From the NCBI RefSeq assembly GCF_014196515.1, contig NZ_JACIDV010000005.1, forward strand, positions 62,001 to 126,000: DNA of 64,000 nt, read 5' to 3'. Positions 45,216 to 53,020 of the stretch are shown here, one piece after another. Position 1 is the stretch's first letter. Each line of letters opens with the position of its first letter. Position numbers and translations under genes: made by a program. This DNA is from Rhizobium skierniewicense. GTDB taxonomy: Bacteria > Pseudomonadota > Alphaproteobacteria > Rhizobiales > Rhizobiaceae. The notes beneath the pieces were generated by a model that was not told the DNA's origin, did not search any database, and worked only from the letters and a program-made list of their open reading frames with translations.

Positions 45216-45704
45216 ATGAGAACCCATAAGACCAGAAACGATTTACCCTCCAATGCAAAAGCAACGGTCATCGGACTCCTGAACGAGGCGCTGGCCTCTG
45301 TCATCGACCTGTCACTGGTCACCAAGCAGGCCCACTGGAACCTCAAAGGTCCACAATTCATCGCGATCCACGAGCTTTTGGATACGTTTCGCACATCGCT
45401 CGACAAGCACAGCGACACAATCGCCGAGCGCGCTGTACAGCTCGGAGGAACCGCGCTGGGAAGCGTCCAGTCGGTGTCTTCGACCTCGAAACTCAAAGCC
45501 TACCCGACAGACATCTTCAAAATTCACGACCATCTGGATGAGCTTATCGAGCGCTACGGCGACGTTGCGAACCTGATCCGTAAATCAATCGATGAAGCTG
45601 ATGATGCCGGTGATGCCAATACTGCGGATATCTTCACTGCCGCATCGCGCGATCTGGATAAGTCTCTTTGGTTTCTGGAAGCCCACATTCAGGAAAAAGC
45701 CTGA
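45216..45704 (+). CDS. dps: DNA-protecting ferritin-like protein Dps
   Basis: 162 residues from the ATG at 45216, with AGGAG six bases ahead; a start at 45195 lies before the ribosome site. The inter-subunit ferroxidase site is intact: His and Trp in KQAHWNLKGPQFIAIHELLD, then Asp and Glu in HSDTIAERAVQLGG. Dps stores iron oxide, removes peroxide and in some species coats DNA. The length equals the Agrobacterium protein as I know it. The perfect EcfG promoter upstream places it in the general stress response. Confidence 0.95.
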   Translation: MRTHKTRNDLPSNAKATVIGLLNEALASVIDLSLVTKQAHWNLKGPQFIAIHELLDTFRTSLDKHSDTIAERAVQLGGTALGSVQSVSSTSKLKAYPTDIFKIHDHLDELIERYGDVANLIRKSIDEADDAGDANTADIFTAASRDLDKSLWFLEAHIQEKA

Positions 45705-45712
45705 TACACAGA

Positions 45713-45738
45713 AAAGCGCCCGGGCAACCGGGCGCTTT
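45713..45738. terminator. Terminator hairpin after dps
   Basis: AAAGCGCCCGG (45713-45723) is the perfect complement of CCGGGCGCTTT (45728-45738) with a four-base loop. The T run is short. Confidence 0.7.
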
Positions 45739-45759
45739 AACCACTCATGTTTTTAAACA

Positions 45760-45981
45760 TCAATGACGTCTGAGAACCGCTTTACCGATATCACGCAACA
45801 TATCATGATCCCAGATACCACGTTGAGCACTTCGGATGAGAACGGCTGCACATTTACTGGCGACTTCGCTGCTGCGGTCTTCAAGGCATTCAAAACAAAC
45901 GCCATCGAATATGGTCTGCAGATCAGTGACCTGCTGCGGCGACAACTGCGCGCCGACACGTTCAAAAGCCACATAAGACAA
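45760..45981 (-). CDS. Small soluble protein with TTG start, hypothetical
   Basis: 73 residues from a TTG at 45981, with GGGAGG exactly seven bases ahead, a near-ideal ribosome site. The protein (SYVAFERVGAQLSPQQVTDL) is helical with two close cysteines (VCFECLE). An overlapping frame (45753-46001) has an ATG but no ribosome site and an improbable composition. Function unknown. It is convergent with dps. The ribosome site and the regular helical content are the reasons I keep it. Confidence 0.55.
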   Translation of the reverse strand: MSYVAFERVGAQLSPQQVTDLQTIFDGVCFECLEDRSSEVASKCAAVLIRSAQRGIWDHDMLRDIGKAVLRRH

Positions 45982-46170
45982 GACTTATCCTCCCAAGACA
46001 TGCCAAATGCTGACGTTCATTTTACTGAACGCTTAAGTTCTACACCGCATCGAATCGGATGTCGAATCTGATTTTAACGAATTATCAATGATTGATTTCG
46101 TGAGTTAGCGGAATATGCCTGACCGTTGCCATATTATCATCTCTTGAATAAGACCCGCAGCAGCACAGAA

Positions 46171-46188
46171 GGAAAATATATATTTTCC
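46171..46188. repeat. Perfect 18-bp AT-rich palindrome
   Basis: GGAAAATATATATTTTCC reads the same on both strands. It ends on the last base of the downstream regulator's stop codon. It could be a weak terminator or a protein-binding site. Confidence 0.55.
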
Positions 46189-46559
46189 TAAAGCGAGAGA
46201 ACGCCAATGGCCGAGAGAGCCTTTTCAACGCTATGCTGTGAAACGGGCTTGGTTATAAATATCGCTCCGGGTGGCAAGATACCCTCCGCTGGATTGTAAC
46301 GTCCTGAAATCACCACGACCTTGATATGCGGCCAGCGTCGATGAGCGACATTAGCCAGGCCCAGACCGTTGATTGAACCGGGCATGTCAATATCGGTCAA
46401 GATGGCACTGATCGAGTGCTGCCGCTCGAGCAAAGTCACCGCCTGATCAGCCGTCGAGGCCTCATATGCCAGACAACCAAGGTCCGACACCATATCGACA
46501 AGGTCGAGGCGTATGAGCCCGTCGTCTTCGACGACGAGAAGGCGTGGTGGCTCTTGCAT
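46188..46559 (-). CDS. Single-domain response regulator
   Basis: 123 residues, receiver only. Acidic pair Glu-Asp-Asp (VVEDDGLIRLDLV), phospho-acceptor Asp in AILTDIDMPGSINGLGL, and Lys in FITKPVS. No output domain, as in phosphate sinks or allosteric regulators that pair with HWE kinases. It starts two bases after the stop of the HWE kinase gene, so the two form an operon. The FATGUY-type insertion seen in some stress regulators is not present. Confidence 0.87.
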   Translation of the reverse strand: MQEPPRLLVVEDDGLIRLDLVDMVSDLGCLAYEASTADQAVTLLERQHSISAILTDIDMPGSINGLGLANVAHRRWPHIKVVVISGRYNPAEGILPPGAIFITKPVSQHSVEKALSAIGVLSL

Positions 46560-46561
46560 GA

Positions 46562-48046
46562 TTAATGCTCCCGCTGGAAACTGACCAGCTCTGCCGAAAT
46601 CCGACAGCTTACGCCACGTGCGTCATACTCGATATCGACGCGGCTATCATCGGCCCCGGCAAGGCCTGCCTTGATCAAACGGGAACCGGACCCTTCCTTC
46701 TCGGGCGCGACGACCGCAGGGCCTCCCCTTTCCGTCCAGACAAGTTCAAACCGTTCCGGATGATGCTCAATGACGTCCCAATGGATATCCACTTTACCGT
46801 CCGGCGATGACAAAGCCCCGTATTTGATCGCGTTGGTCGCCAGCTCATGCAGAATGAGTGATAGGGAGAGAGACGGGCGCGAGCCGACACGTAATTTCGG
46901 TCCCGACACAAAAATCCTTGGCGCCATCGGATCGTCGTGCAGTTCCACCATCTGGTTGACAAGCTTGTGGACCTCGGATGTTCCAATTCCGCCCAGAATA
47001 ACGGTATCATGCGCTGCGCTCAATACGCCGATACGGTCCGAGAGCGTGCGCCTGGCGGATGCAATATCCTTGGCCGTTCTTAGTGTTTGCGACGCGATCG
47101 CCTGCACCATGGCAAGTTGGTTTTTCAGACGATGACCCAACTCATGGGATATCAACTCCCGGTGCTTCTGCTCTGCAAGACGCTCCGTCACATCCTGGGC
47201 TTGAACGAGAATACCGATGATTTCTCCACAGGACGACCGCATAGCCTGATAGACAAGATCGATCATACGTTTTTGCCGCTCGCCGGACGGCCCGCGATTC
47301 AGCTCGACCGGCACGGCACGCGCTGAAAAAGGCTCCCCCGTGCGGTAGACCGTATCAAGCAGATCGATAAAGCCCTGCCGAACAACCTCGGAAACAGCCT
47401 CCGCCACGGGCTTTCCAATGATATCGCGGCCAACGCCGATCATCGAGTAATATTCCTCGTTTGCAAATTCGAACACGTGCGTCGGGCCATTCAGCATCGC
47501 GATGCCCGCAGGCGACATTTCGAAGATCTGAAGCAACTTCTCCTGCTGACTCTTCTGTTCTCGCCGAAGCATGATTTCGTTGGTGATTTCAGAGCATGCG
47601 CAGAACATGCCCAACACCACACCATCACGGTCGCGGACAGGGGTATATGAGAAAGAGAAATGCGTTTCCTCCGGATAGCCCTTGCGATGCATGATAAATT
47701 CGATGTCATCCATCGAAGTCCCCTGCCCGGCATAGGCCGCCGATATGATCGGCTCTACCCCATCCCAGATATCGAACCAAAGATCCTTGAAGGGATGCCC
47801 AAAAGCAGCCGGGTGACGATTGCCGCACATCTCTGCGTAGCCATCATTGTAAAGTGTGATCTGCTTTGGTCCCCACACCATCAACATGGGCTGGAGCGAC
47901 CCGAGCATCACGTTGACGAGCGTCTGCAATTCAACGGGCCATTCATCCGGCAATCCCAACGGACTTTGCTCCCAAGCAAAATCCCGGAATAGATCTCCGC
48001 ATTCGCCACCGCCGATGAATTTCAAAGTCGTCCCCACACGTACCAC
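46562..48046 (-). CDS. PAS-containing HWE-family sensor histidine kinase
   Basis: 494 residues, no membrane helices. Two PAS domains (about 35-160 and 170-290) with PAC segments (HFSFSYTPVRDRDGVVLGMF), then the HWE kinase core: H box SHELGHRLKNQLAMVQAIA, N box LHELATNAIKYGALS and the Trp-x-Glu (LVWTERGGP). HWE kinases often feed the PhyR-NepR-EcfG general stress pathway. The surrounding EcfG-type promoters make that link plausible. Its partner is the following single-domain regulator. Confidence 0.9.
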   Translation of the reverse strand: MVRVGTTLKFIGGGECGDLFRDFAWEQSPLGLPDEWPVELQTLVNVMLGSLQPMLMVWGPKQITLYNDGYAEMCGNRHPAAFGHPFKDLWFDIWDGVEPIISAAYAGQGTSMDDIEFIMHRKGYPEETHFSFSYTPVRDRDGVVLGMFCACSEITNEIMLRREQKSQQEKLLQIFEMSPAGIAMLNGPTHVFEFANEEYYSMIGVGRDIIGKPVAEAVSEVVRQGFIDLLDTVYRTGEPFSARAVPVELNRGPSGERQKRMIDLVYQAMRSSCGEIIGILVQAQDVTERLAEQKHRELISHELGHRLKNQLAMVQAIASQTLRTAKDIASARRTLSDRIGVLSAAHDTVILGGIGTSEVHKLVNQMVELHDDPMAPRIFVSGPKLRVGSRPSLSLSLILHELATNAIKYGALSSPDGKVDIHWDVIEHHPERFELVWTERGGPAVVAPEKEGSGSRLIKAGLAGADDSRVDIEYDARGVSCRISAELVSFQREH

Positions 48047-48489
48047 ACCTGAGCGTTACAATTCCGGGTGTCGGATTTCGTTCCAAAAAACGACAGGCTT
48101 TCCGTCGCATGTAAAAATTTGCGTTAATCCCTTGGAGCGCAAGCGCTTCGGCGATTATCAGCGGAAGATCGGATGACGTATCCGACGTTGAGATCAGCGC
48201 CGCAAACATCATGCATCAACGCGTAAGGCATAAGTCGATTTTTTAAGTTGCCGTGCGGTGCTTAGCAAACGCGCGATCGAATTATCCTCAAGATTATCAT
48301 CTCCTCCTTGTCAATGTTGTCGATATCTAGAATCGCTGTCGTTCCCAAACGCAGATGTCCTTTCCAGAACACATGATGTGGCAACGCCGCGCTTATTAAT
48401 TTTATGTAACTAATATGGAACGAAAGACTGGAGTGGCGGTTAGATCATCACGGAGCCGCAGAGACTGGCCCGCATGAGAGGAAACCACC
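48047..48489. other. Intergenic region between the HWE kinase and a small secreted gene
   Basis: 443 bases between divergent genes. It holds a predicted EcfG promoter for the plus-strand gene (48417-48441) and, on the minus strand near 48085, a GGAAC without a good partner. No RNA gene or repeat recognised. Confidence 0.5.
48417..48441 (+). promoter_or_regulatory. Predicted EcfG promoter of the 48.5 kb gene pair
   Basis: GGAAC (48417-48421), 16 bases, GGTT (48438-48441), 49 bases before the ATG at 48490. Spacing fits; the -10 has G in place of C. Confidence 0.55.
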
Positions 48490-48807
48490 ATGAAGAAGAT
48501 CATTGTTGCGGCAGCGCTGCTCGGCGCGTCCGCTCTTTCCGCTATGGCCCAGACGACACCAGCACCGACCGCTGACGGCAGCACCCCCGCAGTCGCCACG
48601 CCGGGTGCAAACAATGCACCCGCTCCTGTGGAAGGCGCCAACAGCTTCACGGAAGAACAGGCCAAGACACGCATGGAAGAAACCGGCGTAACGGGCGTCA
48701 AAGACCTCATGAAGAACGACAAGGGCATCTGGATGGCATCGGGCATGAAGGACGGCAAGACCGTCTCTGTCGCTCTGGACTACCAGGGTAACGTCGTCGC
48801 CAAGTAA
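48490..48807 (+). CDS. Small secreted stress-type protein (PepSY-like)
   Basis: 105 residues: signal peptide (MKKIIVAAALLGASALSAMA-QT), a Pro/Ala/Thr linker, then a domain of about 55 residues (SFTEEQAKTRMEETGVTGVK, then GIWMASGMKDGKTVSVALDY) with the outline of a PepSY domain. GAGAGG precedes the ATG. It lies 26 bases before the next stress-protein gene and shares its predicted EcfG promoter. Confidence 0.72.
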   Translation: MKKIIVAAALLGASALSAMAQTTPAPTADGSTPAVATPGANNAPAPVEGANSFTEEQAKTRMEETGVTGVKDLMKNDKGIWMASGMKDGKTVSVALDYQGNVVAK

Positions 48808-48832
48808 GCCAACACAATTTGAGGATGAATCC

Positions 48833-49453
48833 ATGAAAACTGTTACCGGACTATTCGATGACCACTCCGATGCGCGCGCTGCGGTGAACGCCCTTGAGGC
48901 ACATGGTGTCCCGTCGGGCGACATCAGCATTGTTTCGAACAATCACAACACAGATGGCCATCACCATGGCGATGTTGATGGTGAATCCAAAGCAGCCGAA
49001 GGCGCGGGCACTGGTGCTGGTATTGGCGCAGTCGTCGGTGGCGCAGGCGGCCTGCTGACAGGTCTCGGCATTATGGCGATCCCGGGCGTTGGCCCCGTCG
49101 TCGCAGCAGGCTGGCTCGCAGCAACGGCCGCTGGCGTTGTCGCAGGCGCGGTAACTGGTGGTGCAGCAGGCGGTATCGTCGGCGCGCTCACGGGCTCCGG
49201 CGTCTCCGAGGAAGATGCACATGTGTATGCCGAAGGCGTCCGCCGGGGCGGCACGATTGTGACGGCTCGTGTCGATGAAGCAATGGTTCCAGAAGCAGAA
49301 GCGATCCTGCAGCGATCCAACTGGGTCGACCCAACCGAACGCAGAACAGCTTACAATCAGGAGGGCTGGAAGCAGTTCGACGACACGCTCGATCCGTACA
49401 ATGCCGACCAGATCGCCAAGGAACGCGACCGTTACCGCCGCCCAGGCCTTTAA
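48833..49453 (+). CDS. General stress protein 17M-like, glycine-zipper protein
   Basis: 206 residues. N-terminal ferredoxin-like segment (MKTVTGLFDDHSDARAAVNA; GVPSGDISIVS) and a middle glycine-zipper hydrophobic region (about 60-125) that may insert in a membrane, followed by a second alpha-beta segment (DAHVYAEGVRRGGTIVTARV) and a basic tail. The architecture is that of GsiB/YflT-type general stress proteins seen in many rhizobia. Exact role unknown. GAGGA precedes the ATG. Confidence 0.75.
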   Translation: MKTVTGLFDDHSDARAAVNALEAHGVPSGDISIVSNNHNTDGHHHGDVDGESKAAEGAGTGAGIGAVVGGAGGLLTGLGIMAIPGVGPVVAAGWLAATAAGVVAGAVTGGAAGGIVGALTGSGVSEEDAHVYAEGVRRGGTIVTARVDEAMVPEAEAILQRSNWVDPTERRTAYNQEGWKQFDDTLDPYNADQIAKERDRYRRPGL

Positions 49454-49519
49454 GTTTCAACTGGATGTTCAGGCGCGCCTGATGCCAAGGCTGACACATC
49501 CGAACAGCAAAAGAGAAAT

Positions 49520-49548
49520 AAGGGCCGCCCGCAAAGGTGGCCCTTTGC
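49520..49548 (+). terminator. Terminator hairpin after the stress-protein pair
   Basis: AAGGGCC (49520-49526) pairs with GGCCCTT (49539-49545), with extra inner CC/GG pairs. The T run is weak. It marks the left edge of the accessory patch. Confidence 0.6.
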
Positions 49549-49746
49549 TTTGCGTGAGATTTTCGCTGGAACGGCAAAATAAGCCTGAACACAGAAAGCG
49601 GATATCACGGCCCTTTGTGGCGGCGGGAACATTCACACATGTGAGGAAGATTTCCCTGAAAGTGTCCCCGGCAGAACAAGGCGCCCGGATTCAGGAGACG
49701 CCTTACCAAACGAAATATAGGTGGAAACGGACGTATCTCCACAGCG

Positions 49747-50241
49747 CTGAGCCGACGACGCAGACTGATCAAACGTGCAGCGCGCTTCCTTTACCTGCAA
49801 CGCACCGCATTCGGCGGCAAAGTTGACCGTCAGAGTTTCGGTGTTTCCATGCAATGTGCACGGTTCAATCTGATGAAGATAGGACCACAGCTAGAAGCCA
49901 TTCACGAGCGAATGACCGGCGTCGTCATCGAACAGCTCCAGTGGTGCCAGTTTATCGAGCGGTATGACCGGCCTGGCATGCTATTTTATCTTGATCCGCC
50001 CTACTGGGGAAACGAGCGCGACTATGGTTATGGTATCTTAGGTCGGGCAGACTTCGCGGAGATGGCCAAGGTTCTGAGTGCTCTTAAAGGGCACGTCATC
50101 CCGTCCTTAAACGCCGTTCCAGGCGTCTTCGAAACCTTCTCGGCCTTTAGAACGGAGGAGGTCGATTGTACCTATTCAGTGGCTGGTGGAACCAATAGTA
50201 AAGTGGTGCGTGAAGTGATTATATCCAACACACGAAGCTAA
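49747..50241 (+). pseudogene. 5'-truncated DNA adenine methylase (Dam, D12 class)
   Basis: The frame is open from upstream of 49747 and the protein is recognisable from about 49770 (AARFLYLQRTAFGGKVDRQS) through MTGVVIEQLQWCQFIERYDR and the catalytic motif LDPPYWGNERDYG to the C terminus at 50241. D12-class methylases are about 280 residues and begin with the SAM-binding PFVGAGG-type segment; that whole part, about 100 residues, is missing, so the enzyme cannot bind SAM. An ATG at 49849 gives only 130 residues. It is a phage-type methylase remnant. Confidence 0.75.
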
Positions 50242-50259
50242 TCGAAAAGGGGTGGACAG

Positions 50260-51167
50260 ATGACAGAAGACAGTAACAAAGCATCAAAACAGCTAAAAAC
50301 GTGCTTTGTCGTCGGGCCAATAGGTGCCAGTTCCACCCCAACTCGCACGCACGCAGATTGGCTGCTTAATGGAATAATCAAGCCAACCTTTTCTGACCAC
50401 TTCAGTGATTTTGAGGTCATCCGTTCAGACACTATCTCGTCCCCTGGTATGATCGACACTCAAATGATCACTCATCTGCTGGAAGCAGAGTTGGTGATCG
50501 TAGATATGAGCCTTTTGAACGCTAACGCATTTTATGAAATGGGTATTCGACATATGGTCGCAAAACCCGTGATCCATATGTTCCTAGAGGGAACAGAGAT
50601 TCCTTTTGATGTGAAGCCTTACAGAGCCATCCCTTTTCAGCTTCAAGAGCATTTTCACTTATTTGATGCACAGAAGCGTTTGGCAAGCGCTGTCAGTTAC
50701 GCGGTCGGGCTGGACTACGTCTCAGAAAACCCTGTCACGAAGGCTAAGGGCTTCCAGCAATTTGAGCAAGCCGCCACGCCAGCTGACAGACTAATGCTGC
50801 ACGAGATGGAGGCTTAAGGCAAGAACTGAACATACTCAAACGCTCACTAGAACACGGAAATCGCCCAAACTTAAAAAGCATTTCGGGACATCAGCAAAGG
50901 CTGAAGTTTGATGACGATTTCGCAGATATCCTTGGTCGTTCCCCAATCTCGGTCGTCCAAATTGACGGCTACACCACAGAGATTTCACCCAAACAGATCA
51001 ACCAGGTCCGAGGTTTAATAGACGGTATCGTCCACCAAGCTCAATGGGTGATTGGTGAAAATGGCCTGACTGTTTTACTCGAAAGCGAAACCGAAGAGAA
51101 TATTACTCGCGTCATTTCTGCGCTGCGAGGTGCCGGAGTTACAAATATAAAGGTACATGGCCAATGA
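50260..51167 (+). pseudogene. TIR/nucleoside-deoxyribosyltransferase-like gene split by a -1 frameshift
   Basis: The first part (50260-50817, 185 residues) carries an NDT/TIR-like fold: CFVVGPIGASSTPTRTHADW, SPGMIDTQMITHLLEAELVI, NANAFYEMGIRH with the candidate catalytic Glu, and IPFDVKPYRAIPF. It stops in the middle of a helix (RLMLHEMEA). In the -1 frame the helix continues at once (LRQELNILKRSLEHG), and 117 codons without a start run to 51165-51167, ending in an alpha-beta domain. One base lost near 50811-50815 explains both. Intact length would be about 302 residues. Such NAD/nucleotide-acting domains often serve defence; that is inference. Confidence 0.7.
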
Positions 51168-51442
51168 GCCCTGAACATCTTGAATTAGATTGTGGATGGA
51201 CCAATCCTCCGCAGCCGGTAACGGAGTGGTCAGCCTGGATGCGGCGTATGCGTGGCGAACTCTTAAAGATGCCCACTTCAAGGGGGTTTAAAAGGTCGCT
51301 TAAATCGAGTTTGACAGGGCGGTTGCAAAACTCAAAATTTGCAAAACGTGCTGTCAAATTTGCAAAACCGCGCTACAGGGTACAACCGAACACTGGTTGG
51401 GTTGGCACAGCGCGAATAGCGACCCAGAAGTGCGAAGAGTAA
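51164..51442 (+). CDS. Small basic protein overlapping the split gene, hypothetical
   Basis: 92 residues. Its ATG overlaps the stop of the frameshifted frame (ATGA at 51164-51167), the usual sign of an operon in this genome. The composition is basic, with Trp-rich start (LDCGWTNPPQPVTEWSAWMR), and the last 35 codons run through the first copy of the direct repeats. No family recognised. It may be genuine or a chance frame; the overlap is the only support. Confidence 0.3.
   Translation: MSPEHLELDCGWTNPPQPVTEWSAWMRRMRGELLKMPTSRGFKRSLKSSLTGRLQNSKFAKRAVKFAKPRYRVQPNTGWVGTARIATQKCEE
51356..51386 (+). repeat. Direct repeat copy A (31 bp)
   Basis: AAATTTGCAAAACCGCGCTA, then CAGGGTACAAC. It matches copies B and C in the order AAATT - (C/G)AAAC - CG - TACA - GGG - ACAAC. 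A half copy (AAATTTGCAAAAC) precedes it at 51335-51347. Confidence 0.7.
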
Positions 51443-51498
51443 TGGGACCGGTGCAAGGAAACAATGCGCCCTAAGAAAGCCTGACGAGGAAATCAGAA

Positions 51499-51524
51499 AC
51501 ACGAGAAATTCCGGTTTCTCGTGT
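51499..51524. repeat. Perfect hairpin in the repeat region
   Basis: ACACGAGAAA (51499-51508) and TTTCTCGTGT (51515-51524) are exact complements with the loop TTCCGG. The left arm plus loop recurs as ACACGAGAAATTCCG at 51556-51570. No T run follows. Confidence 0.75.
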
Positions 51525-51526
51525 CA

Positions 51527-51557
51527 AAATTCCGAAACCGCGGTACAAGGGTACAAC
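51527..51557 (+). repeat. Direct repeat copy B (31 bp)
   Basis: AAATTCCGAAACCGCGGTAC, then AAGGGTACAAC. It differs from copy A at a few positions and from copy C mainly by one indel. Confidence 0.7.
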
Positions 51558-51562
51558 ACGAG

Positions 51563-51592
51563 AAATTCCGAAACGCCGTTACAGGGCACAAC
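51563..51592 (+). repeat. Direct repeat copy C (30 bp)
   Basis: AAATTCCGAAACGCCGTTAC, then AGGGCACAAC. It begins 36 bases after copy B and ends 20 bases before the tRNA 3' end. Confidence 0.7.
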
Positions 51593-51612
51593 AGGCTCGA
51601 TTTAAGAATTTT

Positions 51613-51689
51613 TGGTAGCGGGAGAGGGACTTGAACCCCCGACACGCGGATTATGATTCCGCTGCTCTAACCACCTGAGCTACCCCGCC
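51613..51689 (-). tRNA. tRNA-Met (anticodon CAT)
   Basis: 77 nt on the minus strand, beginning GGCGGGGTAGCTCAGG and ending CTCCCGCTACCA with an encoded CCA. The anticodon stem GCGGA/TCCGC encloses ATCATAA, anticodon CAT. T-arm GGGGGTTCAAGTCCC. The acceptor stem suits elongator tRNA-Met rather than initiator or Ile2. Its 3' end faces the accessory patch, the usual site for integrases. Confidence 0.92.
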
Positions 51690-51823
51690 ACAGAGGAACG
51701 TGACAGTTGCGTTACTGTCGGTCCCTAAGGATGAGCGGCTTATAAGGTGCCGCTCCCTTGAGTGTCAAGCGCAAGATGCGCAAAAACGTCGCTTTATGTC
51801 TTGTGACAAAAACATCAGCGACT

Positions 51824-53020
51824 TCAGGCTGCAACCTTGTTCTGGAGCAGGGCTTTCAGTGCTGCTTCTGCGTCCGCGGAGCGTTCCGAACGCTCGATGA
51901 AGCCACCGCCGTAGACCCGCGCATCGGCGCCGGGGGCCGAGTAGAGAACGCAGGCTTGTCCCGGTGCCACACCCGCCTCGCCGACTGCAAGATCCACATA
52001 GATACCCCTGTCGTCGGCATACAGCACGGCCTCGCCCGGCGGACGTGTGGAGCGGACCTTTGCGAAGCAGGAAAAGCCTCCGATGGCGTCGTCCAGAAGT
52101 GCGTTGTCTCCCAGCCAGTTCATGTCCCGCAAATAGACGCGGTGGGTTTCCAGCGCCTCGCGCGGACCGACGATAACGCGGCGGCCACGGGCGTCCAGAT
52201 GCACCACATAAAGCGGCTCGCCGGTGGCGACGCCAATGCCGCGACGCTGTCCAATCGTATAGTGTACGATACCATCGTGACGACCCAGCACACGACCGTC
52301 GAGATGGACGATATCACCCACCAGCGCCGCGTTTGGTTTCAGCTTGTTGATGATATCGGTATATTTGCCCTGCGGCACAAAACAGATGTCCTGGCTATCG
52401 GCCTTCTGGGCGACGACCAACCCCATCTCTTCCGCGAGCTCACGCGTTTCTGCTTTGGAGAGCCCCCCCAACGGAAAGCGCAGATAATCGATCTGCTCCT
52501 GCGTGGTGGCAAACAGGAACCAGCTTTGGTCACGGTCGCTATCGATGGGGCGATAGAGCGCACGGCGGTTCGGGTGGCCGGGGACGGGATTGAGCCGCGA
52601 TCGAATGTAGTGGCCGGTCGCTAGCGCATCCGCTCCGAGTTCCTGCGCAGTTGCCAGAAGATCAGCGAATTTGACCGTCTGGTTACAGGCCACACACGGC
52701 ACAGGCGTTTCACCCATGGCATAGGCTTCAGCAAAGGGGTTGATCACAGTTTCGCGAAAGCGGGCTTCGTAATCGAGCACGTAATGAGGAATGCCCAGCG
52801 TCTCACAGACGCGACGGGCGTCATCGATGTCCTGTCCAGCACAGCAGGAGCCAGCGCGGTGAACGGCTGCACCGTGGTCATACAGTTGAAGCGTTATGCC
52901 GAGGACATCGTAGCCTTCGCGCTTCAGGATGCCGGCCACCACCGAGGAATCGACCCCACCGGACATGGCGACGACAATACGGGTGTCTTCCGGCTTCTTA
53001 TCAAAGTCGAGCGTATTCAC
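51824..53020 (-). CDS. mnmA: tRNA 2-thiouridylase MnmA
   Basis: 398 residues. PP-loop SGGVDSS (20-26), catalytic Cys in [11 protein letters not shown], the partner Cys in [10 protein letters not shown] and the tRNA-binding [19 protein letters not shown] region. It thiolates U34 of tRNA-Lys, -Glu and -Gln. The C-terminal extension is slightly longer than in E. coli. Identification is certain. It lies upstream of the tRNA-Met gene on the same strand. Confidence 0.95.
   Translation of the reverse strand: MNTLDFDKKPEDTRIVVAMSGGVDSSVVAGILKREGYDVLGITLQLYDHGAAVHRAGSCCAGQDIDDARRVCETLGIPHYVLDYEARFRETVINPFAEAYAMGETPVPCVACNQTVKFADLLATAQELGADALATGHYIRSRLNPVPGHPNRRALYRPIDSDRDQSWFLFATTQEQIDYLRFPLGGLSKAETRELAEEMGLVVAQKADSQDICFVPQGKYTDIINKLKPNAALVGDIVHLDGRVLGRHDGIVHYTIGQRRGIGVATGEPLYVVHLDARGRRVIVGPREALETHRVYLRDMNWLGDNALLDDAIGGFSCFAKVRSTRPPGEAVLYADDRGIYVDLAVGEAGVAPGQACVLYSAPGADARVYGGGFIERSERSADAEAALKALLQNKVAA

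Noticed and set aside
49269..49826. Open frame overlapping the end of the stress-protein gene
   Set aside because: It starts inside a well-supported gene in another frame and its product changes composition along its length; the region from 49770 is better read as the methylase remnant in a different frame.
50800..50830. Programmed -1 ribosomal frameshift in the TIR-like gene
   Set aside because: No X-XXY-YYZ slippery heptamer and no obvious downstream pseudoknot near the stop, so a one-base deletion is more likely. It is not excluded by sequence alone.
51613..51689. tRNA-Ile2 (lysidine-modified CAT) or initiator tRNA
   Set aside because: The GGCGGGG acceptor stem with an encoded CCA, and the absence of the three G-C pairs of initiators in the anticodon stem, favour elongator Met.
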